Part shown: piece by piece, positions 26,886-36,727 of the stretch
Numbering within the stretch: position 1 is the first letter of the stretch
Layout of the letters: each line of letters opens with the position of its first letter
Assembly: GCF_900086985.1 (NCBI RefSeq)
Contig: NZ_LT593974.1
Location: 2,728,001 to 2,792,000, forward strand
Length of the DNA: 64,000 bases
DNA from: Halomonas sp. HL-93
GTDB lineage: Bacteria; Pseudomonadota; Gammaproteobacteria; Pseudomonadales; Halomonadaceae
Direction of reading: 5' to 3'
Position numbers and translations under genes: made by a program
The notes under the pieces: generated by a model
What the model was told of the DNA's origin: nothing
What the model saw: only the letters and a program-made list of their open reading frames with translations
The model's database searches: none

Positions 26886-27980
26886 TTAAAACTTAGTTTC
26901 TATAAATTTGCTAATTTTATCTGTCACAAAGTCAATATCATCTGCTTTAACATAAGGCCCAAAAGGCAAGGAAAGAACTTTATTTGCCGCCCGATCACCT
27001 ATTTCTAAACAAGCTTTCTCATCAAATACTGGCTGTTTATTAAGCGGTATCGGATAGTGTACTGCCGTAGGTATATTATTTTCTTTTAGAAAGGATGCCA
27101 AACCATCTCTATCGTCAACTTTTATTGTATATTGGGCCCATGCACTTATATTATACTCATGCTTAAAGGGTGTTCCAATTTGTTCACTTTTAGCTAATCT
27201 CGAATTATACATATCAGCTGCTTTGTTTCTCGCAGCTATTTCATCAGGCAAGATCTCTAATTTCGGCAACAAAATTGATGCTTGTAATGTATCTAATCGA
27301 CTATTTACACCGATGCGAATATGGTGATAACGCTTATCTTGACCATGCCGGGCAATCTGTCGCATCACCTTGGCAAGCTCATCGTCATTGGTGAAAATGG
27401 CTCCGCCATCACCATAACAACCTAAGGGCTTGCTTGGAAAAAAACTCGTTGTTGCAATAGTGCTTAAATTACAGGACTTCTTACCCTTATAAGATGCCCC
27501 AAAGCTTTGGGCTGCATCTTCAATAACAGGTATGCCGTACTTTTCTGCTATCGCATTAATTCTATCAAAATCAGCGCACTGCCCGTATAGGGATACAGGT
27601 ATAATAGCTTTCGTTTTAGGTGTAATAGCTTCTTCAAGCTTATCAGGGTCTAAATTATATGTTTTCTCGTCAATATCAACATAAACAGGTTTAGCCCCAA
27701 GCAAGGCGACTGTTTCAGCTGTTGCTATATAGGTAAACCCTGGAGTAATAACCTCATCACCAGGACCAATGCCTAACGCCATTTGAGCTATCTGAAGCGC
27801 ATCAGTACCGTTAGCAACGGTTATACAGTATTTTGACCCGGTAAATTCGGCAAGTTTTTGTTCAAGCTCGTCTACTTCCGGACCCAGAATGTACTTACCA
27901 TGTGCCAACACTTTCTGGATGTTAGCGTCGATCTTGTCTTTGATTCGGGCTTGTTGGGCGGCCAGGTCGATGAACTGCAT
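26886..27980 (-). CDS. wbpE: PLP-dependent aminotransferase WbpE type (DegT/DnrJ/EryC1 family)
   Basis: The enzyme would aminate C3 of the UDP-3-keto-GlcNAcA intermediate, using glutamate and pyridoxal phosphate. The sequence is a full-length (364 aa) DegT/DnrJ aminotransferase: NGTDALQIAQMALGIGPGDEVI, EDAAQSFGASYKGKKSC, and the PLP lysine K184 in FFPSKPLGCYGDGGA. RIGVNSRLDTLQASIL is the usual substrate-loop region. It lies directly downstream of wbpD (47-bp gap) and wbpB, matching the wbp pathway order. The call of WbpE rather than another sugar aminotransferase rests on this context. Confidence 0.9.
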   Translation of the reverse strand: MQFIDLAAQQARIKDKIDANIQKVLAHGKYILGPEVDELEQKLAEFTGSKYCITVANGTDALQIAQMALGIGPGDEVITPGFTYIATAETVALLGAKPVYVDIDEKTYNLDPDKLEEAITPKTKAIIPVSLYGQCADFDRINAIAEKYGIPVIEDAAQSFGASYKGKKSCNLSTIATTSFFPSKPLGCYGDGGAIFTNDDELAKVMRQIARHGQDKRYHHIRIGVNSRLDTLQASILLPKLEILPDEIAARNKAADMYNSRLAKSEQIGTPFKHEYNISAWAQYTIKVDDRDGLASFLKENNIPTAVHYPIPLNKQPVFDEKACLEIGDRAANKVLSLPFGPYVKADDIDFVTDKISKFIETKF

Positions 27981-28027
27981 GTCTGATTAACCTTCGAATA
28001 AAGTGTTTTGCTAGGGCTATCTACTAC

Positions 28028-28603
28028 TCAAGCTTTGGAGAGCTGCCCGCTTTTTAGCTGATACTTGGTACCTGTATGAGAGCAAACCGTTTCACCCTCC
28101 CCTCTAACAGGCAAATCCAACTGCTCACCAAACTCACTCATCCAGCCAATCTGCTTGGCTGGCACGCCTACCACCAGAGCATAGTCAGGTACGTCTTTAT
28201 TAACGACTGCCCCTGCGCCGATGAAGGCATAGCGGCCAATAGTTACGCCACATACGATTGTACAATTGGCTCCCAGGCTAGCCCCTCGTCGGACGATGGT
28301 ATCGAGGTACTCATCCTTCCGCTCAATCAGCGAGCGGGGGTTGTAGACGTTGGTGAACACCATGCTGGGACCACAAAATACGCCTTCTTCCAGGTGGACG
28401 TTGTCATATACCGAGACATTGTTCTGGATTTTGCAGTTGTCACCAATAGTGACTTTATTACCCACGAACACGCCTTGTCCCATTGAGACGTTTTGGCCTA
28501 TTTTGGCGCCGCCGCATACGTGCACAAAGTGCCATACACGTGAGCCTTCACCAATTTGGGCACCTTCGTCGACAATAGCACTAGGATGAATGTTTACAGC
28601 CAT
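28028..28603 (-). CDS. wbpD: UDP-sugar N-acetyltransferase WbpD type (left-handed beta-helix)
   Basis: A hexapeptide-repeat acyltransferase of 191 aa that would acetylate the 3-amino group of UDP-GlcNAc3NA using acetyl-CoA. The isoleucine-patch repeats run from [21 protein letters not shown] through [19 protein letters not shown] and [19 protein letters not shown]. The segment [14 protein letters not shown] carries the conserved Asn and is typical of WbpD/WlbB-like enzymes. Trimer formation is expected from the family. It sits between wbpB and wbpE with short gaps. Confidence 0.9.
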   Translation of the reverse strand: MAVNIHPSAIVDEGAQIGEGSRVWHFVHVCGGAKIGQNVSMGQGVFVGNKVTIGDNCKIQNNVSVYDNVHLEEGVFCGPSMVFTNVYNPRSLIERKDEYLDTIVRRGASLGANCTIVCGVTIGRYAFIGAGAVVNKDVPDYALVVGVPAKQIGWMSEFGEQLDLPVRGEGETVCSHTGTKYQLKSGQLSKA

Positions 28604-28622
28604 TTTGAATCCTGCTCCATTG

Positions 28623-30903
<2,281 letters not shown>

Positions 30904-30948
30904 GAAACTTCCTTTTAATTTCAAGATTTGCAATTCGCGATTTTTAGG

Positions 30949-30994
30949 CACGCTACCGCCCAGGGATATTCCGGACGCATTCCCATGCCCTAAT
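30949..30994 (-). promoter_or_regulatory. ops element within a JUMPstart-like leader, upstream of wbpA
   Basis: On the minus strand 30949-30960 reads GGCGGTAGCGTG, the exact operon polarity suppressor sequence at which RfaH is recruited to paused RNA polymerase. The preceding ~33 nt are almost the same as those before the second ops at 34067-34078. The element ends 46 nt before the wbpA start codon, in the transcribed leader. It predicts RfaH-dependent antitermination of the long, AT-rich, poorly translated operon. Confidence 0.9.
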
Positions 30995-31149
30995 GTAGAT
31001 ATATGCCACGTGTTGCGTCCCGCTATGCGGTCAGTAATCACTCACACACAAGGCAATTGAAAATTGATCGGCATGATACATTTTCTTAATGGCAGGCACC
31101 ACGTAAACAAGCGCTGGGCTCTGTACCGCCAGAGGTGAACGATTGTAGC

Positions 31150-31180
31150 TGGCCTGATCGCTCGATAAGTCTGGCTCCTG
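31150..31180 (-). repeat. Single diverged REP
   Basis: CTGATCGCTCGATAAGTCTG followed by GCTCCTGC is a mismatched inverted-orientation copy of the REP family, lying in the gap between cysQ and the wbpA leader. Around 31200-31240 there is also a small GC-rich hairpin, CCGCGAAGCGG. Confidence 0.65.
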
Positions 31181-31243
31181 CAACCACCTTTGGACTTTCA
31201 TTCAGCTTCTAGCTTCCAGCCGCGAAGCGGCGCTCTTCCAGCT

Positions 31244-32077
31244 TCAAGCTTGCCCTGAAAGGGCGGCCCGGAGGGCTTCTTCCCACCGGCTATCACGCTG
31301 GCCACAGACGATAAAGAACGGGTTGAGCACGCTTTCCTGCTGGTTGCAGCGTAGCGGCTCTAGGGTCTCAGCATTGAGCACCTCGCCACCGGCAGCGGTG
31401 ACCACGGCCTGGGCGGCGGCGGTGTCCCATTCAGAGGTGGGAGCAAGCCTCGGATAAAGGTCGGCGTTGCCTTCGGCTACCAGGCACAGCTTGATGGAGC
31501 TGCCCATCGAGACGCACTCATGGGCAGGCAAGCCGCTGCAGAAGGCTTCAAAAACTTCAGCGCCGTGGCGGCGGCTACCCACCACCTTCCAGGGGGCCGT
31601 TTCGGGGTCAGGCAGTTCACGCACTTGAATATTGATGTAGATGCCCTGGGCGATCTTGAACACCTCACCGCCTACCTGCCCTACCCAGGTGGTTTGCAGC
31701 ACCGGCGCGTAGACGATGCCGAATACCGGCACGCCATTTTCGATAAGCGCTACATTCAGGGTAAATTCGCCATTCTTGCTAACGAACTCCTTAGTGCCGT
31801 CCAACGGGTCGACCAGCCAATAGCGCTGCCAGGTTTGGCGAGTAGCAAACGGTATCTCGGCGGACTCTTCAGAGAGCACCGGCACACCAGGAGTGACCTC
31901 TTCTAGCAGTGCGATCAGCGCATGGTGTGCGGCCATATCGGCCTCAGTGAGCGGGCTGTGGTCGGCCTTGGTCTCGACCGAGAAATCCTGCTCATAAATC
32001 GCCATTACCTCACGCCCGGCGGCGTGTACGCCCTCAATCAGTCGGGCGCGTCGTTCATTCGTGATAAAAGCAGTCAC
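31244..32077 (-). CDS. cysQ: 3'(2'),5'-bisphosphate nucleotidase CysQ
   Basis: A magnesium-dependent phosphatase of the inositol monophosphatase superfamily that removes 3'-phosphate from PAP (and PAPS), recycling the by-product of sulfate activation. Metal-binding motifs are visible: LSEESAE (E70, E71) and the signature WLVDPLDGTKEF (D90-T95), plus SEWDTAAAQAVV near the C-terminus. The GTG start at 32077 has AAGGA 6 nt upstream. Length is 277 aa. It lies downstream of an SLC13-type permease on the same strand, separated by a heptanucleotide tandem repeat, and is upstream of the wbp operon. Confidence 0.92.
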   Translation of the reverse strand: MTAFITNERRARLIEGVHAAGREVMAIYEQDFSVETKADHSPLTEADMAAHHALIALLEEVTPGVPVLSEESAEIPFATRQTWQRYWLVDPLDGTKEFVSKNGEFTLNVALIENGVPVFGIVYAPVLQTTWVGQVGGEVFKIAQGIYINIQVRELPDPETAPWKVVGSRRHGAEVFEAFCSGLPAHECVSMGSSIKLCLVAEGNADLYPRLAPTSEWDTAAAQAVVTAAGGEVLNAETLEPLRCNQQESVLNPFFIVCGQRDSRWEEALRAALSGQA

Positions 32078-32102
32078 AGAAGATCCTTAGGTAAAAGAAA
32101 TA

Positions 32103-32225
32103 AGAAGGAAGAAGGAAGTATCTCTTACCTCTTACCTCTTACCTCTTACCTCTTACCTCTTACCTCTTACCTCTTACCTCTTACCTCTTACCTCTTACCT
32201 CTTACCTCTTACTTCTGACTTCTTA
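32103..32225. repeat. Heptanucleotide tandem repeats upstream of cysQ
   Basis: About two GAAGGAA units at 32103-32118 are followed by roughly a dozen perfect TTACCTC units from about 32124 to 32210, then diverged units. The array lies in the 180-bp gap between the permease stop (32257) and the cysQ GTG. Because it is outside any reading frame, slippage would change spacing, not frame. Confidence 0.9.
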
Positions 32226-32256
32226 CCTCTTCAGCCGCGCAGCGGCGTCTTCCTTC

Positions 32257-34023
32257 TTAGAACGGCCATATCAGCGGTACCAGGGCAATCACCGTGATAG
32301 CGACAATCGCGCTGAGCGGGGCGCCCAGGCGTAGGTAGTCGCTGAAACGATAGCCGCCGGGGCCGAGCACCATCAGGTTGGTTTGGTAGCCCAGCGGAGT
32401 CATAAAGCTGGCCGAGGCGGCAAACATAATGGCGATGGCAAAGGGTAGAAAATTCACGCCCAACTGGTCGGCCACCGAGACGGCAATCGGGAACATCAGC
32501 ACGGCGGCGGCGTTGTTGGTGATCAGCTCGGTAAATACCACCGTCATGAGGTAGACCAGCGCCAGCGCGGCCCAGGGGGCAAGTGCTTCGGTCAGTAATA
32601 ACCATTGGGCCACCTGGGTGGCGGCGCCGGTTTCGGTCATGCCTGCGCCTAAAGCAAACGAGGCGGCAATCACGATTAATACAGAAAGATCAACATAGCG
32701 CCGCGCTTTGCTCATGGGTACGCAGCGGGTTGCCAGCATGCCGCCCCCGGCCAGCAACGCGGCTTCTAAAATCGACAGTAGCCCGGTCGCGCTTAGCGCC
32801 ACCATGCCTCCTAGTATGCAGAGGGCCATGGGGGCTTTGCGAAAATCCGGCGGCGTGGAGTCGTTCAAGCTACTCACGAGCAGAAAGTCTTTGCGATAAC
32901 GGTACTGGTCGACGAAGTCGTGAGTGGTTTCCAGTAACAGGGTGTCGCCAACCTGTAGCGTTGCGGTGCCGAGCTTGCCGGGTAGGCTTTTGCCGTGCCG
33001 TGAGATGGACAGAATCACGGCTTGGTAGCGGGAGCGAAACCGCGAGTCTTTAACGCTTTGCCCAAGCCCGCCAAAATCCGGGCCGATGACCGCTTCCACC
33101 AGGCAGCGCCGGTGGTGGGCAATATCCAGCTTGTGAATATCGCCACTGGCGGGTTTTAGGCCATGAATGCGGCGTAGCTCTCGGGCGCATTCCGGCGCGC
33201 CAATAAACATGAGGACATCGCCCGGCTGCAGCACGGTCTCTTGCGGTACGTTGTTGAGCAATTCACCGTTGCGCTCAATATCCGCCAGGTAGCCGTTCGC
33301 CAAGCTGCGCAGGCCTGCCTCCGCGATGGTTTTACCCACCAGCGGCCCTTTGGCTTCTACCTCAACGTCAACCACGTATTCGCGGGCCTGCTCAAGCTGT
33401 TCTAAAACGCCTTGGCGATCCGGCAGTAGGCGATTGGTGAAAAAATACAGAAAAGTGCCGCCTACCAACACCAGTGGTACGCCCACCCACGCCAGTGAAA
33501 ACATCGAGAGGCTGACGCCGCGCTCGCTTTGCAGCAGGCCATCCACCACCAGGTTGGTGCTGGTGCCAATCAAGGTGCAGGTGCCGCCGATAATCGCCGC
33601 GTAACTGAGCGGTAGCAACAGCTTGCCCGGTGGCAGTTTTAGCCGTGCCGCCCACTCTTGAATGGCGGGGATGAACATGGCCACCACGGTGGTGTTGTTC
33701 ATAAACGCGCTTAGCCCGGCAGCGGGTAGCAATACGCGTAACTGTGCGTGACGAAGCTTTGAGGGTTGGCCTAACAATCGGTGGGCCAGCCATTGAATCG
33801 CCCCGGTTTCTTTTAGCCCTGCTGCTACCACGTAGAGCGTGGCAATGGTGATCACCCCTGGGTTGGAGAACCCTTGTAGCGCTTGCGCGGGGGTTAACGT
33901 ACCGCTGATGACGAGGCATCCGAGGGCGGCCATCAAAATCGCATCTGGGGCAATTCGGGTAAGCGCGAGGGCGGCTAAGGTGGCAACCACCACCAAGAGG
34001 GTTAATATCGCCGCTACTTCCAT
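32257..34023 (-). CDS. SLC13/DASS family permease with RCK_C (TrkA_C) domains
   Basis: A 588-aa membrane transporter of the divalent anion:sodium symporter type; homologues move sulfate or dicarboxylates. The membrane part comes in two halves (residues 1-200 and 395-588), with family features such as LSAFMNNTTVVAMFIP, IGTSTNLVVDGLL, ELITNNAAAVLMFPIA and MTPLGYQTNLMVLGPGGY. Between them are two regulatory RCK_C domains (about 210-290 and 300-375; for example VLQPGDVLMFIGAPE and LQVGDTLLLETTHDF). The cysQ neighbour makes sulfate the favoured substrate; this is inference. The start ATG has GGAG upstream, and a second ops element lies 44 nt before it. Confidence 0.87.
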   Translation of the reverse strand: MEVAAILTLLVVVATLAALALTRIAPDAILMAALGCLVISGTLTPAQALQGFSNPGVITIATLYVVAAGLKETGAIQWLAHRLLGQPSKLRHAQLRVLLPAAGLSAFMNNTTVVAMFIPAIQEWAARLKLPPGKLLLPLSYAAIIGGTCTLIGTSTNLVVDGLLQSERGVSLSMFSLAWVGVPLVLVGGTFLYFFTNRLLPDRQGVLEQLEQAREYVVDVEVEAKGPLVGKTIAEAGLRSLANGYLADIERNGELLNNVPQETVLQPGDVLMFIGAPECARELRRIHGLKPASGDIHKLDIAHHRRCLVEAVIGPDFGGLGQSVKDSRFRSRYQAVILSISRHGKSLPGKLGTATLQVGDTLLLETTHDFVDQYRYRKDFLLVSSLNDSTPPDFRKAPMALCILGGMVALSATGLLSILEAALLAGGGMLATRCVPMSKARRYVDLSVLIVIAASFALGAGMTETGAATQVAQWLLLTEALAPWAALALVYLMTVVFTELITNNAAAVLMFPIAVSVADQLGVNFLPFAIAIMFAASASFMTPLGYQTNLMVLGPGGYRFSDYLRLGAPLSAIVAITVIALVPLIWPF

Positions 34024-34066
34024 GATGCTCCGTTTCTAAACCAGACTGTCTTATAAAGCGTCCAGG

Positions 34067-34112
34067 CACGCTACCGCCCGGGGATTGTTCCGGGCGCTTT
34101 CCCTTGCCCTCA
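34067..34112 (-). promoter_or_regulatory. Second ops element with JUMPstart-like leader, upstream of the SLC13 permease
   Basis: Minus-strand GGCGGTAGCGTG lies at 34067-34078, followed by GCC as at the first site. The ~33 nt before it (GGGCAAGGGAAAGCG, then CCGGAACAATCC) align with the leader at 30961-30994 with few changes. The distance to the downstream start codon (about 44 nt) also matches. RfaH should therefore act on the permease-cysQ transcript too. Confidence 0.88.
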
Positions 34113-34164
34113 TCCTAATTAGCTTTTCGCCGACCATTACTGCGTTGGGTCACTGCGTTTTTGT

Positions 34165-34170
34165 TACAAT
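34165..34170 (+). promoter_or_regulatory. rfaH: Candidate -10 box for rfaH
   Basis: TACAAT lies 61 nt before the rfaH start codon. The best upstream match to a -35 (TTGGGT at 34145) is 14 bp away, which is short, so this is only a candidate sigma-70 promoter. Confidence 0.35.
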
Positions 34171-34183
34171 GCGCGTTGGCCCC

Positions 34184-34210
34184 GAGTTAACTAACCCCGT
34201 GGGTTAACTC
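34184..34210 (+). promoter_or_regulatory. Perfect inverted repeat in the rfaH leader
   Basis: GAGTTAAC (34184-34191) and GTTAACTC (34203-34210) are exact complements around an 11-bp loop, ending 20 bp before the rfaH ATG. It could be an operator or an mRNA hairpin. There is no T-run, so it is not a terminator. Confidence 0.5.
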
Positions 34211-34230
34211 ATTTGAACGCAAGGAGCGAC

Positions 34231-34755
34231 ATGAGCCTCAGTGATAGCCAACCTACTGCGCAATGCGCCCAATGGTACCTTATCCAATGTAAGGGGGGCG
34301 AGTCTTTCCGCGCTGCCGAACAGCTGGAAAATCAGGGCTATCATATCTTCCACCCGGTGCTGGGCGTTCAGCGAAAGCGGCGCAGCAAACTGGTGTGGGT
34401 CACCGAGCCGCTCTTCCCTCATTACCTCTTTATTAAGTTAGACCAAGTGGCGAGCAATTGGCGGCCGATTCGTTCTACGCGGGGGGTTTTAAAGCTGGTG
34501 ACGTTTGGCGACCAGCCCGCCGTGGTGCCTGAGCACATTGTGGATACGCTGTGCCAGCATCTGATGGATAAAGATGCCACGCAGGAGGCGTATTTCTGTG
34601 TAGGCGATGCCGTGGAAGTCACCGAGGGGGCATTCAAAGGTCAGCTTGCCCAGCTTACCGAGTTAAAAGGCCAAGACCGCGCCCTGCTGCTGCTGACGTT
34701 ATTAAACCGCCCCCAGCAGGTGGAAGTACCCATCGCGCATTTGCAGAAGCAGTGA
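34231..34755 (+). CDS. rfaH: Transcription/translation antitermination factor RfaH
   Basis: An operon-specific NusG paralogue that joins RNA polymerase at ops sites and suppresses Rho-dependent polarity. The N-terminal NGN domain is clear: WYLIQCKGGESFRAAEQLENQG, FPHYLFIKLD and RSTRGVLKLVTFG. The C-terminal ~50 residues form the KOW-type domain (VGDAVEVTEGAFKGQLAQL). The Cys in QCK and the 174-aa length match RfaH rather than NusG. The start is the ATG at 34231 with AGGAG 5 nt upstream, not the TTG at 34213. It is encoded divergently from the permease, and both predicted targets carrying ops are in this window. Confidence 0.92.
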   Translation: MSLSDSQPTAQCAQWYLIQCKGGESFRAAEQLENQGYHIFHPVLGVQRKRRSKLVWVTEPLFPHYLFIKLDQVASNWRPIRSTRGVLKLVTFGDQPAVVPEHIVDTLCQHLMDKDATQEAYFCVGDAVEVTEGAFKGQLAQLTELKGQDRALLLLTLLNRPQQVEVPIAHLQKQ

Positions 34756-34766
34756 TGCCGTTAGAT

Positions 34767-35568
34767 GGTCTGATCGCCCGACAAGTCGGGCTCCTACGGG
34801 GTTTGGGTGCGTGCACCGGGGTTCGTAGGAGCGCAATTCATTGCGCGATCAGCAGTGATCAAGGCGCCGAAGGTAATTCCTAGCAGATGGCCTTATCGCC
34901 CGACAAGTCGGGCTCTTACGGGGTTGGGTGCGTGTAGCGGGGTTCGTAGGAGCGCAATTCATTGCGCGATCAGAAATGATCAAGCCACCGCTGACTATCG
35001 CTTGTAGATGGCCTGATCGCCCGACAAGTCGGGCTCCTACAGGGGGTGGGTGCAGGCACCCACGTATGCGCATGGGGCTTCGTAGGAGCCCAATTCATTG
35101 GGCGATCAGCAGGGATCAAGGCGCCGAGGGTGAACGCTTGTAGACAGCCTGATCGCCCGACAAGCCGGGCTCCTACGGGGGTTGGGTGCAGGCACCCACG
35201 TATGCGCATGGGGCTTCGTAGGAGCCCAATTCATTGGGCGATCAGCAGGAATCAAGGCGCCGAGGGTGAACGCTTGTAGACAGCCTGATCGCCCGACAAG
35301 TCGGGCTCCTACGGGGGTTGGGTGCAGGCACCGGGGTTCGTAGGAGCGCAATTCATTGCGCGATCAGCAGGGATCAAGGCGCCGAGGGTGAACGCTTGTA
35401 GATAGCCTGATCGCCCGACAAGTCGGGCTCCTACGGGGTTGGGTGCGTGCACTGGGGTTCGTAGGAGCGCAATTCATTGCGCGATCAGCAGTGATCAAGG
35501 CGCCGAAGGTTATCGCTTGTAGATGGCCTGATCGCCCGACAAGTCGGGCTCCTACGGGGGCTGGGTGC
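34767..35568. repeat. Array of inverted REP pairs (BIME array), seven reverse and six forward elements
   Basis: A unit of about 121-137 bp is repeated six times plus a terminal half. Each unit has an inverted REP (GATCGCCCGACAAGTCGGGC then TCCTAC), a 25-50 bp linker (GGTTGGGTGC...), a forward REP (GTAGGAGC, stem, GCGATCAG) and a linker (GATCAAGGCGCCGA...). Two units carry a longer linker (CACCCACGTATGCGCATGGGG) and switch the stem from GCGCAA/TTGCGC to GCCCAA/TTGGGC. No open reading frame here is real. Confidence 0.92.
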
Positions 35569-35573
35569 ACTCG

Positions 35574-35765
35574 TCATGCCGCGTCACTGCGTAACAACGG
35601 CCAAGCTCCTTGCTTCGATGCTTCCAATATAACAATTTCAATGATGGAGCCATCTTCTGCGTAGCTAATGTGCGTATTCCAATCTTGCGAAACTTCTTTT
35701 GCGATTGGCTTATCGGAGAGATGCACAACTAAAATATCATCCGCTTCATCATAGGTGGTTCGCAT
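35574..35765 (-). CDS. DUF2283 domain-containing small protein
   Basis: A 63-aa protein starting at the ATG at 35765 (GGAGG 7 nt upstream; the ORF can be extended to 35780 without an SD). MRTTYDEADDILVVHLSDKP and YAEDGSIIEIVILEAS match DUF2283, a short beta-rich family with no established biochemical role. It follows the DUF4258 gene by 2 bp, so the two are co-translated. The pairing looks like a toxin-antitoxin module, with this being the non-toxic partner, but that is inference. Confidence 0.8.
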   Translation of the reverse strand: MRTTYDEADDILVVHLSDKPIAKEVSQDWNTHISYAEDGSIIEIVILEASKQGAWPLLRSDAA

Positions 35766-35767
35766 GT

Positions 35768-36022
35768 TTAGCCCTCCCACTGAAAATGGTGCATAACAGT
35801 TTTAACAATGAGCTTACCTTCTAGCACAACGGCAGCGCAGACCAAGTTGTCATTCCGCGACGAGAACATTTTGGCTATCCAGAGACGGCTATCATCTTTA
35901 TATCGAATATGCCCTGTTTCGAGCAGCTCTCTCAATTGTGCTTCACTAATAGCGCGCTGCGCCATACGCTCTCGTGCATGTCGAGTTACATGAACATCCA
36001 TGTCGAATCGCTGGCAATGCAT
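35768..36022 (-). CDS. DUF4258 domain-containing protein, possible toxin-like partner
   Basis: An 84-aa protein with VTRHARERMAQRAISEAQL near the N-terminus and a strand-rich core ending KTVMHHFQWEG, typical of DUF4258. The His-xx-Arg-xx-Arg pattern near the N-terminus is the hallmark of the family, which is structurally reminiscent of small RNase toxins of the RelE/BrnT kind. The start could be the ATG at 36022 or that at 36001 (MDVHVTRHARERM); neither has a perfect SD. It is the first gene of a two-gene unit with DUF2283, embedded between the REP array and the RAYT gene. Confidence 0.78.
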   Translation of the reverse strand: MHCQRFDMDVHVTRHARERMAQRAISEAQLRELLETGHIRYKDDSRLWIAKMFSSRNDNLVCAAVVLEGKLIVKTVMHHFQWEG

Positions 36023-36176
36023 CCAACAGCCCCCACAAAAATACTTCTTTAGGCTAGCACGAAAGTACCGCCATGAATTATACCTGTAGACAATCTGATC
36101 GCTCCTATAGGGGCTGGGTGCGTGTATTGGGTTTTGTTGTAAATTATAGGTGGGAATCCAGGGATGGAGGTGGGTT

Positions 36177-36635
36177 ATGCCGCGTGGTCATGCGTTGCGC
36201 CTGGGTCGGCGTTGTATACCGGGGCATTATTATGTGGTGACGATAGTGACGGATAATCGCCGGTCTGTTTTCCGTGATTTTTCGATGGGGTGCGCAGCGT
36301 CCCGTGCGTTTTATCATCCAAGCGTTCAGCGGCATGGGGTGACGTGGGCGTTTGTGGTGATGCCTGACCATGTGCATTGGTTAATGGCGTTAGAGGGTGA
36401 CCTTTCGCAGGCGGTTAAGTTGTATAAATCGTACGTTTCGCTGGCGGCGGGTAGCCCGGTTTGGCAGCGAGGATTTCACGACCGGTTGATACGAGAGGAG
36501 GAAGGCGTGCGTGATAGCGCACGTTATATTGTGGCTAACCCGTTAAGGGCCGGGCTGGTTAACCAGATTGGCGATTACAGTTTTTGGGATGCCCGTTGGT
36601 TAACGCCGGATGCGGGAGACCAGGTGCTTGTGTGA
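36177..36635 (+). CDS. REP-associated tyrosine transposase (RAYT)
   Basis: A 152-aa Y1 HUH-type nuclease (TnpA_REP family) that nicks and joins single-stranded REP hairpins. The HUH motif is VMPDHVHWLM (H65-V-H67), and the catalytic tyrosine is probably Y117 in RYIVANPLRAGLV. YKSYVSLA and VWQRGFHDRLIR are family hallmarks. The start ATG has GGAGG 6 nt upstream; an extension to a GTG at 36150 is less likely. It is flanked by REP sequence on both sides: a collapsed copy (GATCGC directly joined to TCCTA) at 36091-36107 and an intact one at 36677-36702. It is likely the enzyme responsible for the REP family in this chromosome. Confidence 0.93.
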   Translation: MPRGHALRLGRRCIPGHYYVVTIVTDNRRSVFRDFSMGCAASRAFYHPSVQRHGVTWAFVVMPDHVHWLMALEGDLSQAVKLYKSYVSLAAGSPVWQRGFHDRLIREEEGVRDSARYIVANPLRAGLVNQIGDYSFWDARWLTPDAGDQVLV

Positions 36636-36676
36636 GGGCTTATTAAGAGCCGAAGGTAATTAGCTGATAGATAGTC

Positions 36677-36702
36677 TGATCGCCCGACAAGTCGGGCTCC
36701 TA
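36677..36702 (-). repeat. REP flanking the RAYT gene
   Basis: GATCGCCCGACAAGTCGGGC plus TCCTAC is a perfect inverted-orientation REP lying 40 bp after the RAYT stop, as expected for RAYT loci. Confidence 0.9.
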
Positions 36703-36727
36703 CGGGGTTGAGTGCAGGCACGGGCAA

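Noticed and set aside
32231..32605. Second gene inside the permease 3' end
   Set aside because: Out-of-frame shadow on the same strand; the permease frame carries all transporter motifs to its stop at 32257.
34767..35568. CRISPR-like array
   Set aside because: The repeats are palindromic pairs with 120-137 bp periods and conserved linkers, there are no unique spacers, and no cas genes occur; they are REP/BIME elements.
34807..35570. Several small frames in the REP array
   Set aside because: They are translations of the palindromic repeats and repeat one another; none has a start signal.
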